A stretch of DNA of 64,000 bases from Paenibacillus assamensis DSM 18201 (GTDB lineage: Bacteria > Bacillota > Bacilli > Paenibacillales > Paenibacillaceae), in the NCBI RefSeq assembly GCF_000422445.1, contig NZ_KE383839.1, positions 311,262 through 375,261 on the forward strand, given 5' to 3'. This document shows, in pieces, positions 25,831-35,121 of this stretch (positions are counted from its first letter, which is position 1; each line of letters starts with the position of its first letter). A program made the translations under genes and the position numbers. The notes under the pieces are model-generated. The model worked only from the letters and a program-made list of their open reading frames with translations, did no database searches and was not told where the DNA came from.

Positions 25831-27150
25831 TTGGACTGGTTACATAGAGAGATTGCTGAAAACTGGCGTCGTGAGGGAAAAAGATATGCGGCAGCTGTTA
25901 ATGAATTTGTTCGAATCGGAATGGAAAGCGAGTGGAAGCAGGAGCAAGAAGAGCCGGAACAAGACAAGCGATACAGCCTTGCACAGTCTATTATTGAAAT
26001 GATTCGTGCGGCTAATAAAGTTGGAGAAGTAGAGCGCTTGCGAGAAGAACTTCCTCCTGCATCATGGCCTATTACGCCTGCATATGAGAATAAGACTCAG
26101 GCTGTAAAGCCTGTCGCCTTTTTGCAGGATGGCAGTTTGGTTATACATACAGGCGGCCATAGCAATGATAGAAAGCTGTATCTCGTCTATGAGCAAACGA
26201 TATCTGAAATTCAAGATTTGCAGCAGATCGGCTGCTCGCCAGACGGAAACTATTTTGCTCTCGTAAATAAGCAGGGTATCCGTATCGTGCATGGCCTTAC
26301 TCGTAATAAAATAGAGGGAGAAGTAGAAATAACAGCTACTTCGTGGGAATATATCCAGAACAGTATTAAAAAGGCCGTCCCTGAATTAGAATCTCTTGCA
26401 AATCTAGAACATCCGGAAGCTGGTTTGGATGAAGTTATTCCCTTTCATGATGGAAAAAGCGTGCTGCTTGTAAGCCATTACGGTATCTATGTGATAGAAA
26501 ATGATGAAGCACAATTACTTCACCCAGATCTATCACAGCTTATAAAGGATGAAATTGAAGATACAACCATTGATATGGCTCATGGATCCGTGTCACCGGA
26601 TGGGCGTTGGATTGCCTACGGAAGTCAAGGCAGCGAACATTTACTCAAAGATACATCGCATGGAACGGTATATGAATTTGCTCCAGAGTCCAGTTATCCA
26701 CACTATGCTTTATTCTCCCGGGATAGCTATGATGTTTGGTATAACGCATGCCATTTTTATAATGGAATGACCATGCGAGTGTCTATTAGCGAAGCGGAGA
26801 AGCAAGCGACAACTGCTGAAACTGTAGAATGGCCGCTAATGAATGATGAAATGCGTGTATACGCGGGAGTAGCATTGAAAGACAGTTACATCTTTGGTGA
26901 TGCTTATGGATATTTGCGCTGTATTGATCGGGATGGACAAGAAGTATGGCGTTATTTTGTTGGCAGCACGATTTCTGGGATAACGGTATCTCGCGATGAG
27001 GAACGATTAGCAGTAGGGACGTATGCAGGCATGCTTCATCTCATTGATCTGAAAAGTGGATGCAAAAGTGAATACAGCATAGGTACGGCTGCTATTTTAG
27101 AAACGGAGCGTTGGATATTGTGGCAGAATGAGAAGCCGCTACGATGGTAA
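25831..27150 (+). CDS. Cytoplasmic beta-propeller (WD40/quinoprotein-like) protein
   Basis: A 439-residue protein. The first 90 residues are helical and charged; the remainder shows repeated strands of a beta-propeller (GCSPDGNYFALVNKQGIRIV, GSVSPDGRWIAYGSQGSEHL, YAGVALKDSYIFGDAYGYLR, GITVSRDEERLAVGTYAGML, each with the S-x-D-G/E turn). No signal peptide is seen, so it is probably intracellular and may act as a scaffold. TTG start with AGGAGGAG at 25818-25825. It follows a dead TetR gene and shows no functional link to its neighbours. Families of this type occur in Bacillales without assigned function. Confidence 0.75.
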   Translation: MDWLHREIAENWRREGKRYAAAVNEFVRIGMESEWKQEQEEPEQDKRYSLAQSIIEMIRAANKVGEVERLREELPPASWPITPAYENKTQAVKPVAFLQDGSLVIHTGGHSNDRKLYLVYEQTISEIQDLQQIGCSPDGNYFALVNKQGIRIVHGLTRNKIEGEVEITATSWEYIQNSIKKAVPELESLANLEHPEAGLDEVIPFHDGKSVLLVSHYGIYVIENDEAQLLHPDLSQLIKDEIEDTTIDMAHGSVSPDGRWIAYGSQGSEHLLKDTSHGTVYEFAPESSYPHYALFSRDSYDVWYNACHFYNGMTMRVSISEAEKQATTAETVEWPLMNDEMRVYAGVALKDSYIFGDAYGYLRCIDRDGQEVWRYFVGSTISGITVSRDEERLAVGTYAGMLHLIDLKSGCKSEYSIGTAAILETERWILWQNEKPLRW

Positions 27151-27260
27151 TGAGTAAAAGGAAGATGGATATTTGTATAATGAGCAAATAAGTTATTCGT
27201 AATTTGGTGAAAATAGGATGGTATAGGTTATACGAACAGGTATTTCAGAGGAAGGTGACT

Positions 27261-28712
27261 ATGAATATTACATCTTGGATGCTTGGGATCATCATTTTAT
27301 TAAATATTTTATTTGCTTTTATCGTCATTTTTCAGGGAAGAAGAAAAGATATAGGATCAACGTGGGCGTGGCTCATGGTGCTGTTGTTGATTCCTATCGT
27401 CGGTTTTGTACTGTATATATTTTTTGCCCAGAACTTTAAACGATCAAGATTGTTTTATTGGGACGATATTAAAAAAAGAGGTTTAGATCAGGGGTTGAAA
27501 TCCCAAGTATCACAGTTTCGTGCACAGCAGTTTCAATTCCGGAACTCCACATCCGCTGAGTACGGAGATTTAATTACGATGAATTTGCTTAACAATCAAG
27601 CGGTTCTTACGGAAGACAATCAAGTAGAAGTGTACACAGACGGCAAGGAGAAGTTTGCTGCTTTATTTAGAGATATTGAGCAGGCCACAGAGTCTATTCA
27701 TGTTCAGTATTATATTATCCAAAAAGATAATTTGGGCAGAGAACTGTTGGACTTGTTGACGAAAAAGGCCAGAGAAGGGGTTATGGTTCGAGTACTGTAT
27801 GATGATTTAGGCTCAAGAAGCCTCACGAAGAAGTTTCTGAGTAATCTACGTGCTGCTGGAGGACAAGTTGAAGCCTTTTTCCCATCCAAGTTCCGCCTGA
27901 TTAATCTTCGCTTGAATTATCGGAATCATCGCAAACTGGTCATTATCGATGGCAGAATCGGTTATGTGGGAGGATTTAATGTAGGAGATGAATATCTCGG
28001 GTTGAGTTCCAAATTCGGTTATTGGCGGGATACGCATCTTCGAATTGAAGGAGCGGCTGTTTACTCTATCCAGACTAGATTTATATTGGATTGGAACCAA
28101 GCTTCCGAACATCATGATATTACGTACGTCCCAAGTCTGTTTCCTCCGATCCCCTCCAAGGGAGAAAAGGGCATTCAGATTGTTTCAAGTGGACCTGAAT
28201 CGGAGTATGAGCATATTAAAAATACGTATTTGAAAATGATTACATCGGCTAGATCGTCTATTTATATTCAAACCCCGTATTTCATTCCAGATTCAAGCGT
28301 GCTTGATGCCCTAAGAATTGCTGCGTTGTCTGGAGTAGAAGTGAATATTATGATTCCAGACAAGCCGGATCATATGTTTGTGTATTGGGCAACTCTTTCG
28401 TATATAGGTGAGATGCTAAAGACAGGTACAAATGTATACTTGTACAGTAATGGGTTTGTACATGCCAAGACGTTAGTTGTTGATGAGCGGATTGCATCGG
28501 TTGGCACTGCTAATTTTGACTTCAGGAGCTTCAAGCTCAATTTTGAAGTTAATGCGTTTGTTTATGATGAAGGAACTGCACAGCAGCTAAGTCATGCATT
28601 CCAAGAAGATATCAATGTCTCGGAGCTTCTAACGTTGGAAAAGTATCAGCAGCGCTCTCGTTGGGTCCGGGTGAAAGAGTCCATATCGCGCCTTCTGTCA
28701 CCAATCTTATAA
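27261..28712 (+). CDS. cls: Cardiolipin synthase
   Basis: A 483-residue phospholipase D-type cardiolipin synthase joining two phosphatidylglycerol molecules at the membrane. Two N-terminal membrane helices (MLGIIILLNILFAFIVIF and WAWLMVLLLIPIVGFVLYIF) precede two PLD domains. HKD motif 1 is HRKLVIIDG and HKD motif 2 is HAKTLVVDE followed by GTANFDFRSF, both complete. The ATG at 27261 with GGAAGG upstream gives the usual family length; the longer frame from 27204 adds residues without similarity. Cardiolipin alters resistance to membrane-active antibiotics, which fits the nearby lnr-like locus only loosely. Confidence 0.95.
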   Translation: MNITSWMLGIIILLNILFAFIVIFQGRRKDIGSTWAWLMVLLLIPIVGFVLYIFFAQNFKRSRLFYWDDIKKRGLDQGLKSQVSQFRAQQFQFRNSTSAEYGDLITMNLLNNQAVLTEDNQVEVYTDGKEKFAALFRDIEQATESIHVQYYIIQKDNLGRELLDLLTKKAREGVMVRVLYDDLGSRSLTKKFLSNLRAAGGQVEAFFPSKFRLINLRLNYRNHRKLVIIDGRIGYVGGFNVGDEYLGLSSKFGYWRDTHLRIEGAAVYSIQTRFILDWNQASEHHDITYVPSLFPPIPSKGEKGIQIVSSGPESEYEHIKNTYLKMITSARSSIYIQTPYFIPDSSVLDALRIAALSGVEVNIMIPDKPDHMFVYWATLSYIGEMLKTGTNVYLYSNGFVHAKTLVVDERIASVGTANFDFRSFKLNFEVNAFVYDEGTAQQLSHAFQEDINVSELLTLEKYQQRSRWVRVKESISRLLSPIL

Positions 28713-28796
28713 CTTGTTGTCGGCTCGTTATGGAGATGGTTGACATTTTATCTACTCAACTATATAATAAGGACATTTCAAACGGACATGCGAAGA

Positions 28797-28847
28797 AGCA
28801 CCTCGCAGGACAGGCCAATAGGTCTTTCTTGTGAGGTGCTTTTTTTG
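28797..28847 (+). terminator. Rho-independent terminator after cls
   Basis: AGCACCTC (28797-28804) pairs with GAGGTGCT (28833-28840), followed by T7. Its position rules out the upstream start at 28740 for the next gene. Confidence 0.85.
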
Positions 28848-28883
28848 TTTCGTTTGAAGAAAATAATCGAATGGGAGATGGTA

Positions 28884-29663
28884 TTGTTGTTTGAACGAAG
28901 AGGTTACGCAAAGGGTCTAGTTGCAGTATGCTTGTTTCTCCTGATGTTGGTGTTCAGTCCTGGCCACGTATCAGCAACTAGTGTCGGTTGGGAGGCTGCA
29001 TTAAGCACTGTTGAGCAGTTGCATGACAGTCTGAGTGCCTTGGAGTTAGCTAATCAACTAGACAAACAGAAGATCCAGCTGCTGCGCAAGCAAAATAATG
29101 AGAAGCGTAAAGAAGTGGATAGAAAAATTAAGCTTATCGACAAGGTCAAGCTCGATCATTTACAGTCAGAGGCAGAACGGAGCCAGAAACAACACGCTCC
29201 TCTTCTTGCGAAATACACGGAGTTCGGCAAGAAGGCATCTGAGGCTAAGAAGCGCAAAGATAAAAAGTCTGCATTGAGATATGACCTTGAGCGTAACCGC
29301 ATAAAGGCTTCGGTAAGTGCAGCACGCCATGAGATTAAGCAGAAAAAAGATACGTTGACGGCTGCGAAGAAGCTGGCATACACAAAGGCGAAGCAAGTTA
29401 GGGAATCTTTAGAGCCGATACAAACGATAAAGAAACAAATTACGGCTGAGAACAAGAAAATCACAGATATACATAGTAAAAATAAGAGTGAAGCGAATAA
29501 ACGCTATCGTTCCGCGATAAAGCAAGGAGACGCCGTATCTGCAGCTATAGAATTGAACCTTATTGTCGCAGAACTTACCCGAATTCATGCTGCGCTTAAC
29601 AAGATTTATAAGTGGGAAGGGAACGTCCGTAATCTTATTCAGGCCGCAGAAGTTAAGCTGTAA
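28884..29663 (+). CDS. Secreted coiled-coil protein
   Basis: About 259 residues: signal peptide (RGYAKGLVAVCLFLLMLVFS, cleavage after VSA), then an almost entirely helical, lysine/glutamate-rich rod with long heptad-like stretches (LDKQKIQLLRKQNNEKRKEV; KKITDIHSKNKSEANKRYRS). The mature protein is strongly basic, so it could bind cell-wall polymers or nucleic acid. I chose the TTG at 28884 because GGGAGATGG is just upstream; the TTG at 28887 is equally possible. No known domain. Monocistronic after a terminator. Confidence 0.7.
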   Translation: MLFERRGYAKGLVAVCLFLLMLVFSPGHVSATSVGWEAALSTVEQLHDSLSALELANQLDKQKIQLLRKQNNEKRKEVDRKIKLIDKVKLDHLQSEAERSQKQHAPLLAKYTEFGKKASEAKKRKDKKSALRYDLERNRIKASVSAARHEIKQKKDTLTAAKKLAYTKAKQVRESLEPIQTIKKQITAENKKITDIHSKNKSEANKRYRSAIKQGDAVSAAIELNLIVAELTRIHAALNKIYKWEGNVRNLIQAAEVKL

Positions 29664-29859
29664 TACAATCTAACCGTTGAATACCAATTGGTTGGCTGCT
29701 GTTATACCCTAATCACGAGCGTTCAAGTAACCAATAACGAAAAATGGATCATTTATAAAATTTATATCTTGACCTGAAACGGATTTCATACTTTAGCCTA
29801 CGCTTAGGCCTTCAATATTGAAGTTGTCACAACTGAATATCTTAAGGAGTCGATTAAAG

Positions 29860-31104
29860 GTGGCAACCTTATTTTTAGTAATGATTTATTTATCGTTTAT
29901 TACGTTAGGACTTCCTGATTCATTGCTGGGAGCAGCATGGCCAGCTATGCACAAAGACTTTGATATATCACTTAGTTTTGCGGGTGTGCTGTCGATTGCG
30001 ATTGCGTATGGTACGATCATGTCTAGCTTGGCAAGCGGCACGATATTAAAACGGCTGGAAACAGGGCAAATAACCTTGCTCAGCTGCCTATTGACTGCTT
30101 TTGCGTTGCTCGGATTTTACTATGCCCCATCTCTGATATGGTTGATCGTGTTGGCATTGCTCCTTGGACTAGGTGCAGGTTCTGTCGATTCAGCTCTTAA
30201 TCATTATGTTGCAAAACATTACAAAGCTCATCATATGAATTGGCTGCACTGTTTATGGGGTGTCGGGGCAACCCTCGGTCCCATCATTATGGCTGCGTTT
30301 ATGAGCGGACAACAGGGATGGCGTGAAGGGTATATAACGGTAGCTTTCATTCAATTTGCGCTGGTGGTTCTATTGTTTATAACTTTGCCACTGTGGAAGC
30401 GTATGGCCAGCCATCAAACTACTGGTATACATGAAGATAAAGAGCTTCAAAATAATCTAGACCCTATTTCCATAATTGAAAAACCGATGCAACTTAAGGG
30501 CGTTAAGATTACTTTAATGACATTTCTTTTCTACAGTGGAGCTGAATCGTCGGTCATATTATGGGGGAGTACTTATTTGGTATCCATTAAGGAGTTAGAA
30601 GCAGTAGTAGCTGCACAATGGATATCTATGTACTATGGTGGTATGACGATAGGCCGATTTATAGCGGGATTCGTTACTTATAAAGTGAGCAATCATATGC
30701 TTATTCGAAGCGGGTTGGTAATGGCTCTAGTTGGTGCCTTGCTATTTATGCTTCCTTTACCTATAATTTTCTCCTTTGTCGGGCTTATGTTGATAGGTTT
30801 AGGATTTGGCCCTATCTATCCTTGCATGCTGCATGATACGCCTAAGCGCTTCGGTAAAGACCAATCTCAGAAGCTAATGGGTTATCAGATGGCGGCTGCC
30901 TATACAGGGAATACATTGCTGCCTCCTGTGCTTGGTTGGATTGCTGCCCAGACAAGTATAATGATATTGCCGTTCGTTGTAGCTATTTATATTATCATCA
31001 TGTTACTAGGTTCAGAGAACATGAATCGTATATTAAAGATGAGAACTACAGATGTTAGTACATGTAAGCATTATTCGCTTAGGTCCAAGAAATGCGCACA
31101 ATAG
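29860..31104 (+). CDS. MFS transporter
   Basis: A 414-residue, 12-helix Major Facilitator protein of the FucP/sugar-like or YfkF-like group (start LSFITLGLPDSLLGAAWPAM, later LGAGSVDSALNHYVAKHY, which includes the acidic helix-4 motif). GTG start with AAGGAG (29844-29849) is favoured over TTG 29818. The next gene leftward is a LacI regulator in opposite orientation, so the transporter could be one of its targets and carry a sugar, but no LacI operator is evident near its start. Confidence 0.85.
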   Translation: MATLFLVMIYLSFITLGLPDSLLGAAWPAMHKDFDISLSFAGVLSIAIAYGTIMSSLASGTILKRLETGQITLLSCLLTAFALLGFYYAPSLIWLIVLALLLGLGAGSVDSALNHYVAKHYKAHHMNWLHCLWGVGATLGPIIMAAFMSGQQGWREGYITVAFIQFALVVLLFITLPLWKRMASHQTTGIHEDKELQNNLDPISIIEKPMQLKGVKITLMTFLFYSGAESSVILWGSTYLVSIKELEAVVAAQWISMYYGGMTIGRFIAGFVTYKVSNHMLIRSGLVMALVGALLFMLPLPIIFSFVGLMLIGLGFGPIYPCMLHDTPKRFGKDQSQKLMGYQMAAAYTGNTLLPPVLGWIAAQTSIMILPFVVAIYIIIMLLGSENMNRILKMRTTDVSTCKHYSLRSKKCAQ

Positions 31105-31194
31105 TTTTACAGGTTTCGCACGGACCGTTCAGATTTAAGATTGTCACAATGTTGAATGAAGAAGACATGCTATTGTGCGGGTCAGGAACAACAA

Positions 31195-31220
31195 AAGCTG
31201 GTCTCACAATGAGCCAGCTT
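31195..31220 (-). terminator. Terminator for the lacI-type gene
   Basis: AAGCTGG/CCAGCTT with inner CTCA/TGAG; on the minus strand it is followed by TTTTGTTG. Confidence 0.7.
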
Positions 31221-31241
31221 AATCGTTATATTCTCTATTCT

Positions 31242-32192
31242 TCAAACGGATGTTCTTTGAATAATCTGATAAGGCACTTTTACTTTCTGGTTCGACTTAT
31301 GAATGATTAGTTCACATGCTTGTTCGCCAACTTTCGTCAGCTGATGATCAACAGTAGTAATGCCCAAACCAACACCAATTGGTTGATTTTCCTGCCCAAT
31401 AATCGCTAGATCGCGAGGAGTTTCAAGATTAATAGACTTAGCATATAGCTGAATGCCACCAGCTACTTCATCTCCATTGGCAAAAATAGCAGTAGGTCTA
31501 TTAGGTAGATGCAGGAGCTTCTTAGCTGCTGCAACACCATCATCCAGACAACTGCAGCCTGTCAAATAATATTCGGGTATAAATGTTCCAAATACCTCTT
31601 TATATGCCGTTATCAAATGTTGTGTACTCATACTTTCCGTTTCACGCGCTGTTGTAAATGCAACGTGTGTATGTCCTTTATCCTTTAATAATTGAAATGC
31701 ATCAAGGTAGGATGAATACCTGTCGATATAAGAACATCCGATTGCAGGATGGGAAGTGTAATCGTACGACACGATTAAACCATAGTCTGAGTAGGGAATA
31801 ATCGCATCCCAATCATTTGCTCTAGAGGTAATAATCATACCATCGAGCTGTTTGTTTTTTAATTTTGAAAGATATTCAATTTCTTTTTCTTTATTATATT
31901 GGGTAGGCAGCACGATAACTGTATAATCCATTTCAACCGCTTTGTTTAGCACACCATTCAGCAATTGATCAAAACAAGCATTATTGTTGTAAGGAATAAT
32001 GAGACCAATCATTCTAGTTTCGCCACGCGTTAAGTCAATAGCACTTTGGTTTGGGGCATAATTGAGTTCATTAATAATGGTAAGTACTTTTGTCCTTTTG
32101 TCATCTGACACATATTTATGATTATTTAAAACTCTAGAAACGGTTGTAACCGAAACACCAGCCAGTTTAGCTATATCATGAATATTCGCCAT
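31242..32192 (-). CDS. LacI family transcriptional regulator
   Basis: A 316-residue repressor: N-terminal LacI helix-turn-helix and hinge (HDIAKLAGVSVTTVSRVLNN), then a periplasmic-binding-protein-like effector domain (MIGLIIPYNNNACFDQLLNG, RPTAIFANGDEVAGGIQLYA). Members bind sugars or nucleosides and repress catabolic genes. AGGAG precedes the ATG. It converges with the MFS transporter gene at its 3' side. Effector unknown. Confidence 0.92.
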   Translation of the reverse strand: MANIHDIAKLAGVSVTTVSRVLNNHKYVSDDKRTKVLTIINELNYAPNQSAIDLTRGETRMIGLIIPYNNNACFDQLLNGVLNKAVEMDYTVIVLPTQYNKEKEIEYLSKLKNKQLDGMIITSRANDWDAIIPYSDYGLIVSYDYTSHPAIGCSYIDRYSSYLDAFQLLKDKGHTHVAFTTARETESMSTQHLITAYKEVFGTFIPEYYLTGCSCLDDGVAAAKKLLHLPNRPTAIFANGDEVAGGIQLYAKSINLETPRDLAIIGQENQPIGVGLGITTVDHQLTKVGEQACELIIHKSNQKVKVPYQIIQRTSV

Positions 32193-32430
32193 GGAAGTGA
32201 GCTCCTGTAACTTTAGGATGCGGTAGATTCACATTTCATTCAGTTAAAGAGAGAACCGATTGATGAAGAAGGAATCACCTTGCACTAAGTGTAAAATATG
32301 AAATGGGTTTCAGGTCAAGAATTTGTGTATAGGACCGATTGCATAGTAGGCAAGCTGATTATAATATGTTACATCATAGTTAAATGAGGATCTTGTGACG
32401 AGAGCGACAGTGCGGCCACTCTCGTTGGAT
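32193..32430. other. Intergenic region between ada and lacI-type genes
   Basis: ACGAGAG (near 32399) can pair with CTCTCGT (near 32425) as a weak terminator for ada. CCTTGCACTAAGTGTAA near 32278 resembles a MerR-type spacer promoter, but no MerR gene is close. No gene is recognised. Confidence 0.35.
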
Positions 32431-33489
32431 TTACTTCATTTGTTTTTCGTGATTAAGCAGCCATTGCTTTCGTGACAGCCCGCCTCCATAACCGCCAAGA
32501 TCTCCATTGGCGTTAATAATGCGATGACAAGGGACGATAATGGCCAGTTGATTAGCGCCATTTGCTCGAGCCACTGCACGATAAGCAGTTGGTTGGCCCA
32601 CCAATGTGGCTAATGCTGAGTAGGATTGAGTTTCACCAGAAGGAATATTCCTTAAGTGCCCCCACACTTTTTGCTGAAAAGGTGACCCAAGGTAACGAAT
32701 GGGGGTATGAAATTCAATGCGTTTCCCGTCAAAATATTGAGTAAGCTCCATTTCGATAGAATGAATCGGCGGTGCAGTTCCTGGAATAATTGCAGATTTT
32801 GTTCGCTGCCTAAGTCGTTCAATCTCACGTTCTAACCCCCGACGATCCACAAATTCTAGCAGATACAGTGCTTCGTCATCGGCAATGGCAATCATGGGGC
32901 CTAATCGTGTGTCTACCCAAGATGCTTTCAGCGTGTGAATGCTTTCGAGCGAGCTAGGAGCTGCACCCATAATTCGTGAAAATGCATCTCTAAACCCGCT
33001 GCTCGATTCATAACCAACTGAAAGTTGTGCATCGATTACAGGCTCGCCTTCTCTTATTTGCTTCATGGCAATCCCCATGCGTCGTGCTCGTGCGTATTCC
33101 ACAAATGTCATTCCGAACCGCCTCTTGAATTGTCGGCGGGCTGTAGAGGCATCGATAGATAGCTGCTGAAAGTCTACATCTTTCCATCTCTTTTCAGGAT
33201 TCGTCTCAACCGCCTCTACAAGAATTCGAACGACTTCTGAGACATGGTTGGGGTGGGAAAGAGGGCGGCATCTTTTACAAGGACGAAAAGAAGCGAGCAG
33301 TGCTTGCTTCGCATTGTCAAAAAACTCACAATTCTCGAACTTGGGTTTTCTAGCTGGACAAGTTGGACGGCAAAATACACCTGTCGTTTTCACGCCAACA
33401 TAGAATAGTCCTTCATATTCCGAATTTTTATCGATCAATGCTTGATAGTACTCCTGTTTACGCTCTATTTTAAACGTCATTCTGTTCAC
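32431..33489 (-). CDS. ada: Bifunctional Ada: phosphotriester and O6-methylguanine-DNA methyltransferase, AraC-type activator
   Basis: A 352-residue adaptive-response protein with all three modules. Residues 30-75 form the zinc-bound methylphosphotriester acceptor (FCRPTCPARKPKF with Cys 40/44, and CKRC at 71-74). Residues about 85-185 form an AraC helix-turn-helix. Residues 185-352 form the O6-methylguanine methyltransferase with acceptor Cys in IVPCHRIIN (about 321). Bacillus subtilis splits these functions between AdaA and AdaB; here they are fused as in E. coli Ada. The protein repairs alkylated DNA and, once methylated, activates its own regulon. Monocistronic. Confidence 0.95.
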   Translation of the reverse strand: MNRMTFKIERKQEYYQALIDKNSEYEGLFYVGVKTTGVFCRPTCPARKPKFENCEFFDNAKQALLASFRPCKRCRPLSHPNHVSEVVRILVEAVETNPEKRWKDVDFQQLSIDASTARRQFKRRFGMTFVEYARARRMGIAMKQIREGEPVIDAQLSVGYESSSGFRDAFSRIMGAAPSSLESIHTLKASWVDTRLGPMIAIADDEALYLLEFVDRRGLEREIERLRQRTKSAIIPGTAPPIHSIEMELTQYFDGKRIEFHTPIRYLGSPFQQKVWGHLRNIPSGETQSYSALATLVGQPTAYRAVARANGANQLAIIVPCHRIINANGDLGGYGGGLSRKQWLLNHEKQMK

Positions 33490-33770
33490 CCTTATTTCAA
33501 ATTAACTAGCTTTTTATGATCATTATAGCCATCGAAGTGGAGACTGTCCGCCGAAAATCAGGCATTGATTTTTTGAATATGTAAGCCTTGAATATTAGTT
33601 GATTTCTCATCGACAGCCTAACTTCTTGTTAATAATCAAAGTAAATACAAAGGACTGATGGCATTAAGTTTACATAATAAAGATTCTGTAAATCAATTAA
33701 GTGCTTTGAAAATGAACGACACAGTCCAGTGAATAAAGAGATGTCTTTCATCTGTACAATAATATATGGG
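33490..33770. other. Upstream region of ada, no gene recognised
   Basis: About 280 AT-rich bases holding the presumed ada promoter on the minus strand. No clear Ada box or open frame is identified. Confidence 0.3.
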
Positions 33771-34099
33771 ATTCAGGACTACTTCACCTTGATTACTATT
33801 TGGGCGGGGAAGCGTACAAGGAAACGTTAAGCGGAAACAGATGGTGATGCACGTTGGTTCCAATGGAAGCTTTGAAGTAACAACACAGCAAAAGATCAGA
33901 CATAAGAGGAAGTGCTCATGCTATGGTTAGAGCAATGATAGATGCTACAGGCATCGCGATTCATGAAATTAATGCAAAGGCATGATATGAAATTCCTCAT
34001 GATTGCGGAAGCTGCAAAAAAATAGGCCCACATGCAGTCATAAGAGCCATAGATTCGACAGCATGTTTCCAACAAGTATGGACATATCGAAGTCCTAAA
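33771..34099 (+). pseudogene. Decayed gene, CxxC-containing, family unknown
   Basis: Three short frames together look like one broken protein: DSGLLHLDYYLGGEAYKETL, then MHVGSNGSFEVTTQQKIRHK, then SAHAMVRAMIDATGIAIHEI; after an in-frame TGA the last frame continues YEIPHDCGSCKKIGPHAVIR up to a TAA before the terminator at 34102. At least two frame changes and two stops are needed to join them. A His followed by a CxxC is a pattern shared by some toxin deaminases and small metal-binding proteins, but I cannot assign it. Confidence 0.45.
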
Positions 34100-34101
34100 T
34101 A

Positions 34102-34147
34102 AAAGGGTATAACCACTTCATTTATGAGGAGGTTATACCTTTACTTT
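34102..34147. terminator. Bidirectional terminator
   Basis: AAAGGGTATAACC (34102-34114) pairs with GGTTATACCTTT (34131-34142) with one bulge; T-rich on both sides. Confidence 0.75.
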
Positions 34148-34157
34148 TTCATGTTCT

Positions 34158-34769
34158 CTAATGAGACGGTTGTTGTGTTTCTGGCAATGCATCAACCTTT
34201 TTCTTGTTGGTGGATAATAACCATCCTACCACCGCAGATAGCGCTATCATGCCGAGAACGAGTGAAGTCTCGAATGTATCAAAGTAAAAGTAGGAAGTTA
34301 GAGAATTTTGAATGGCTCGCATCACAATTACAGCAGCGTAACCTAATAGCCATCCGATAGCCGAGCCAATTCCTATGTATACGATTTTGAAGTCATTAAA
34401 CTCACGCTTCACGACAATGTAGCCGACGATAATAGACAACAACATGACGTAGTTCAAATAGGGATGAATGGAAGGGACTATACCAGAGATATATGTGTCC
34501 AACAAAGTATAAAGTAAATATCCGATAACGCCACCAACAGCTATTCCACGCACATTCACCTTATCAAATGATCGGAAATAAAATAGAAGAAGGAGTATAG
34601 CTACCATGGGTAGAACAATGAATACAACAATCAGTATGTCCAGTATCAGGTAGAAGTTGTCTTGCGATCTGAATGTACTGAAGTAAAAGACATCTAAGAA
34701 ATGATACAACCCTAAGCAGCTCGCAACAACGGTAACGATAGTTCCTAGTATAGAATATATAATTCTCAT
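34158..34769 (-). CDS. Multi-pass membrane protein, unknown function
   Basis: About 203 residues with six predicted membrane helices (YSILGTIVTVVASCLGLYHF, ILIVVFIVLPMVAILLLLFY, YVMLLSIIVGYIVVKR, and others) and a short polar C-terminal tail. I place the start at the ATG ending at 34769, because AGGAGG lies immediately before it on the minus strand; the ORF upstream of that adds ten residues without its own site. No family recognised. It sits between two decayed genes. Confidence 0.65.
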   Translation of the reverse strand: MRIIYSILGTIVTVVASCLGLYHFLDVFYFSTFRSQDNFYLILDILIVVFIVLPMVAILLLLFYFRSFDKVNVRGIAVGGVIGYLLYTLLDTYISGIVPSIHPYLNYVMLLSIIVGYIVVKREFNDFKIVYIGIGSAIGWLLGYAAVIVMRAIQNSLTSYFYFDTFETSLVLGMIALSAVVGWLLSTNKKKVDALPETQQPSH

Positions 34770-34839
34770 ATGTGCCTCCTTATATATTAGAATATTCATA
34801 TCATAAGAGATAAATGGTTTGGGAATATTTTCTTAATAA

Positions 34840-35022
34840 TGTTGTAATCAATTAGTTAGCAAGGTTGGTAAAATCACCAATCCTGTTCCGCGCCACGAAA
34901 GAAGTCGTATGCCTAAAAATTGGACTATGACGATTGAAGATATATATCTAGGCGGCGAGAAAAACGCTATTGCGAATATGATGAAATGGAAAGAGCGGGT
35001 AAGAGATGAACTCCCAATATAA
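34840..35022 (+). pseudogene. Orphan C-terminal tail of a lost gene
   Basis: An open frame without a start reads KVGKITNPVPRHERSRMPKN, then TMTIEDIYLGGEKNAIANMM, and stops at TAA 35020-35022. The composition is clearly protein-like, and such short C-terminal tails resemble ends of polymorphic-toxin or phage-type proteins, but I cannot name the family. An internal ATG at 34910 would give a 37-residue peptide without a ribosome binding site. Confidence 0.4.
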
Positions 35023-35121
35023 CAACATTACTTATAAAAATACATGGTTACACATTGAGTTATAGACCCGTTAACGTTTATAATAAGTCGAGTAAAAAGT
35101 ATATTAGAAAAGGTGTCATGG

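Noticed and set aside
31092..31310. 72-codon frame overlapping the ends of the MFS and lacI-type genes
   Set aside because: It runs through the lacI-type terminator hairpin and has no start signals.
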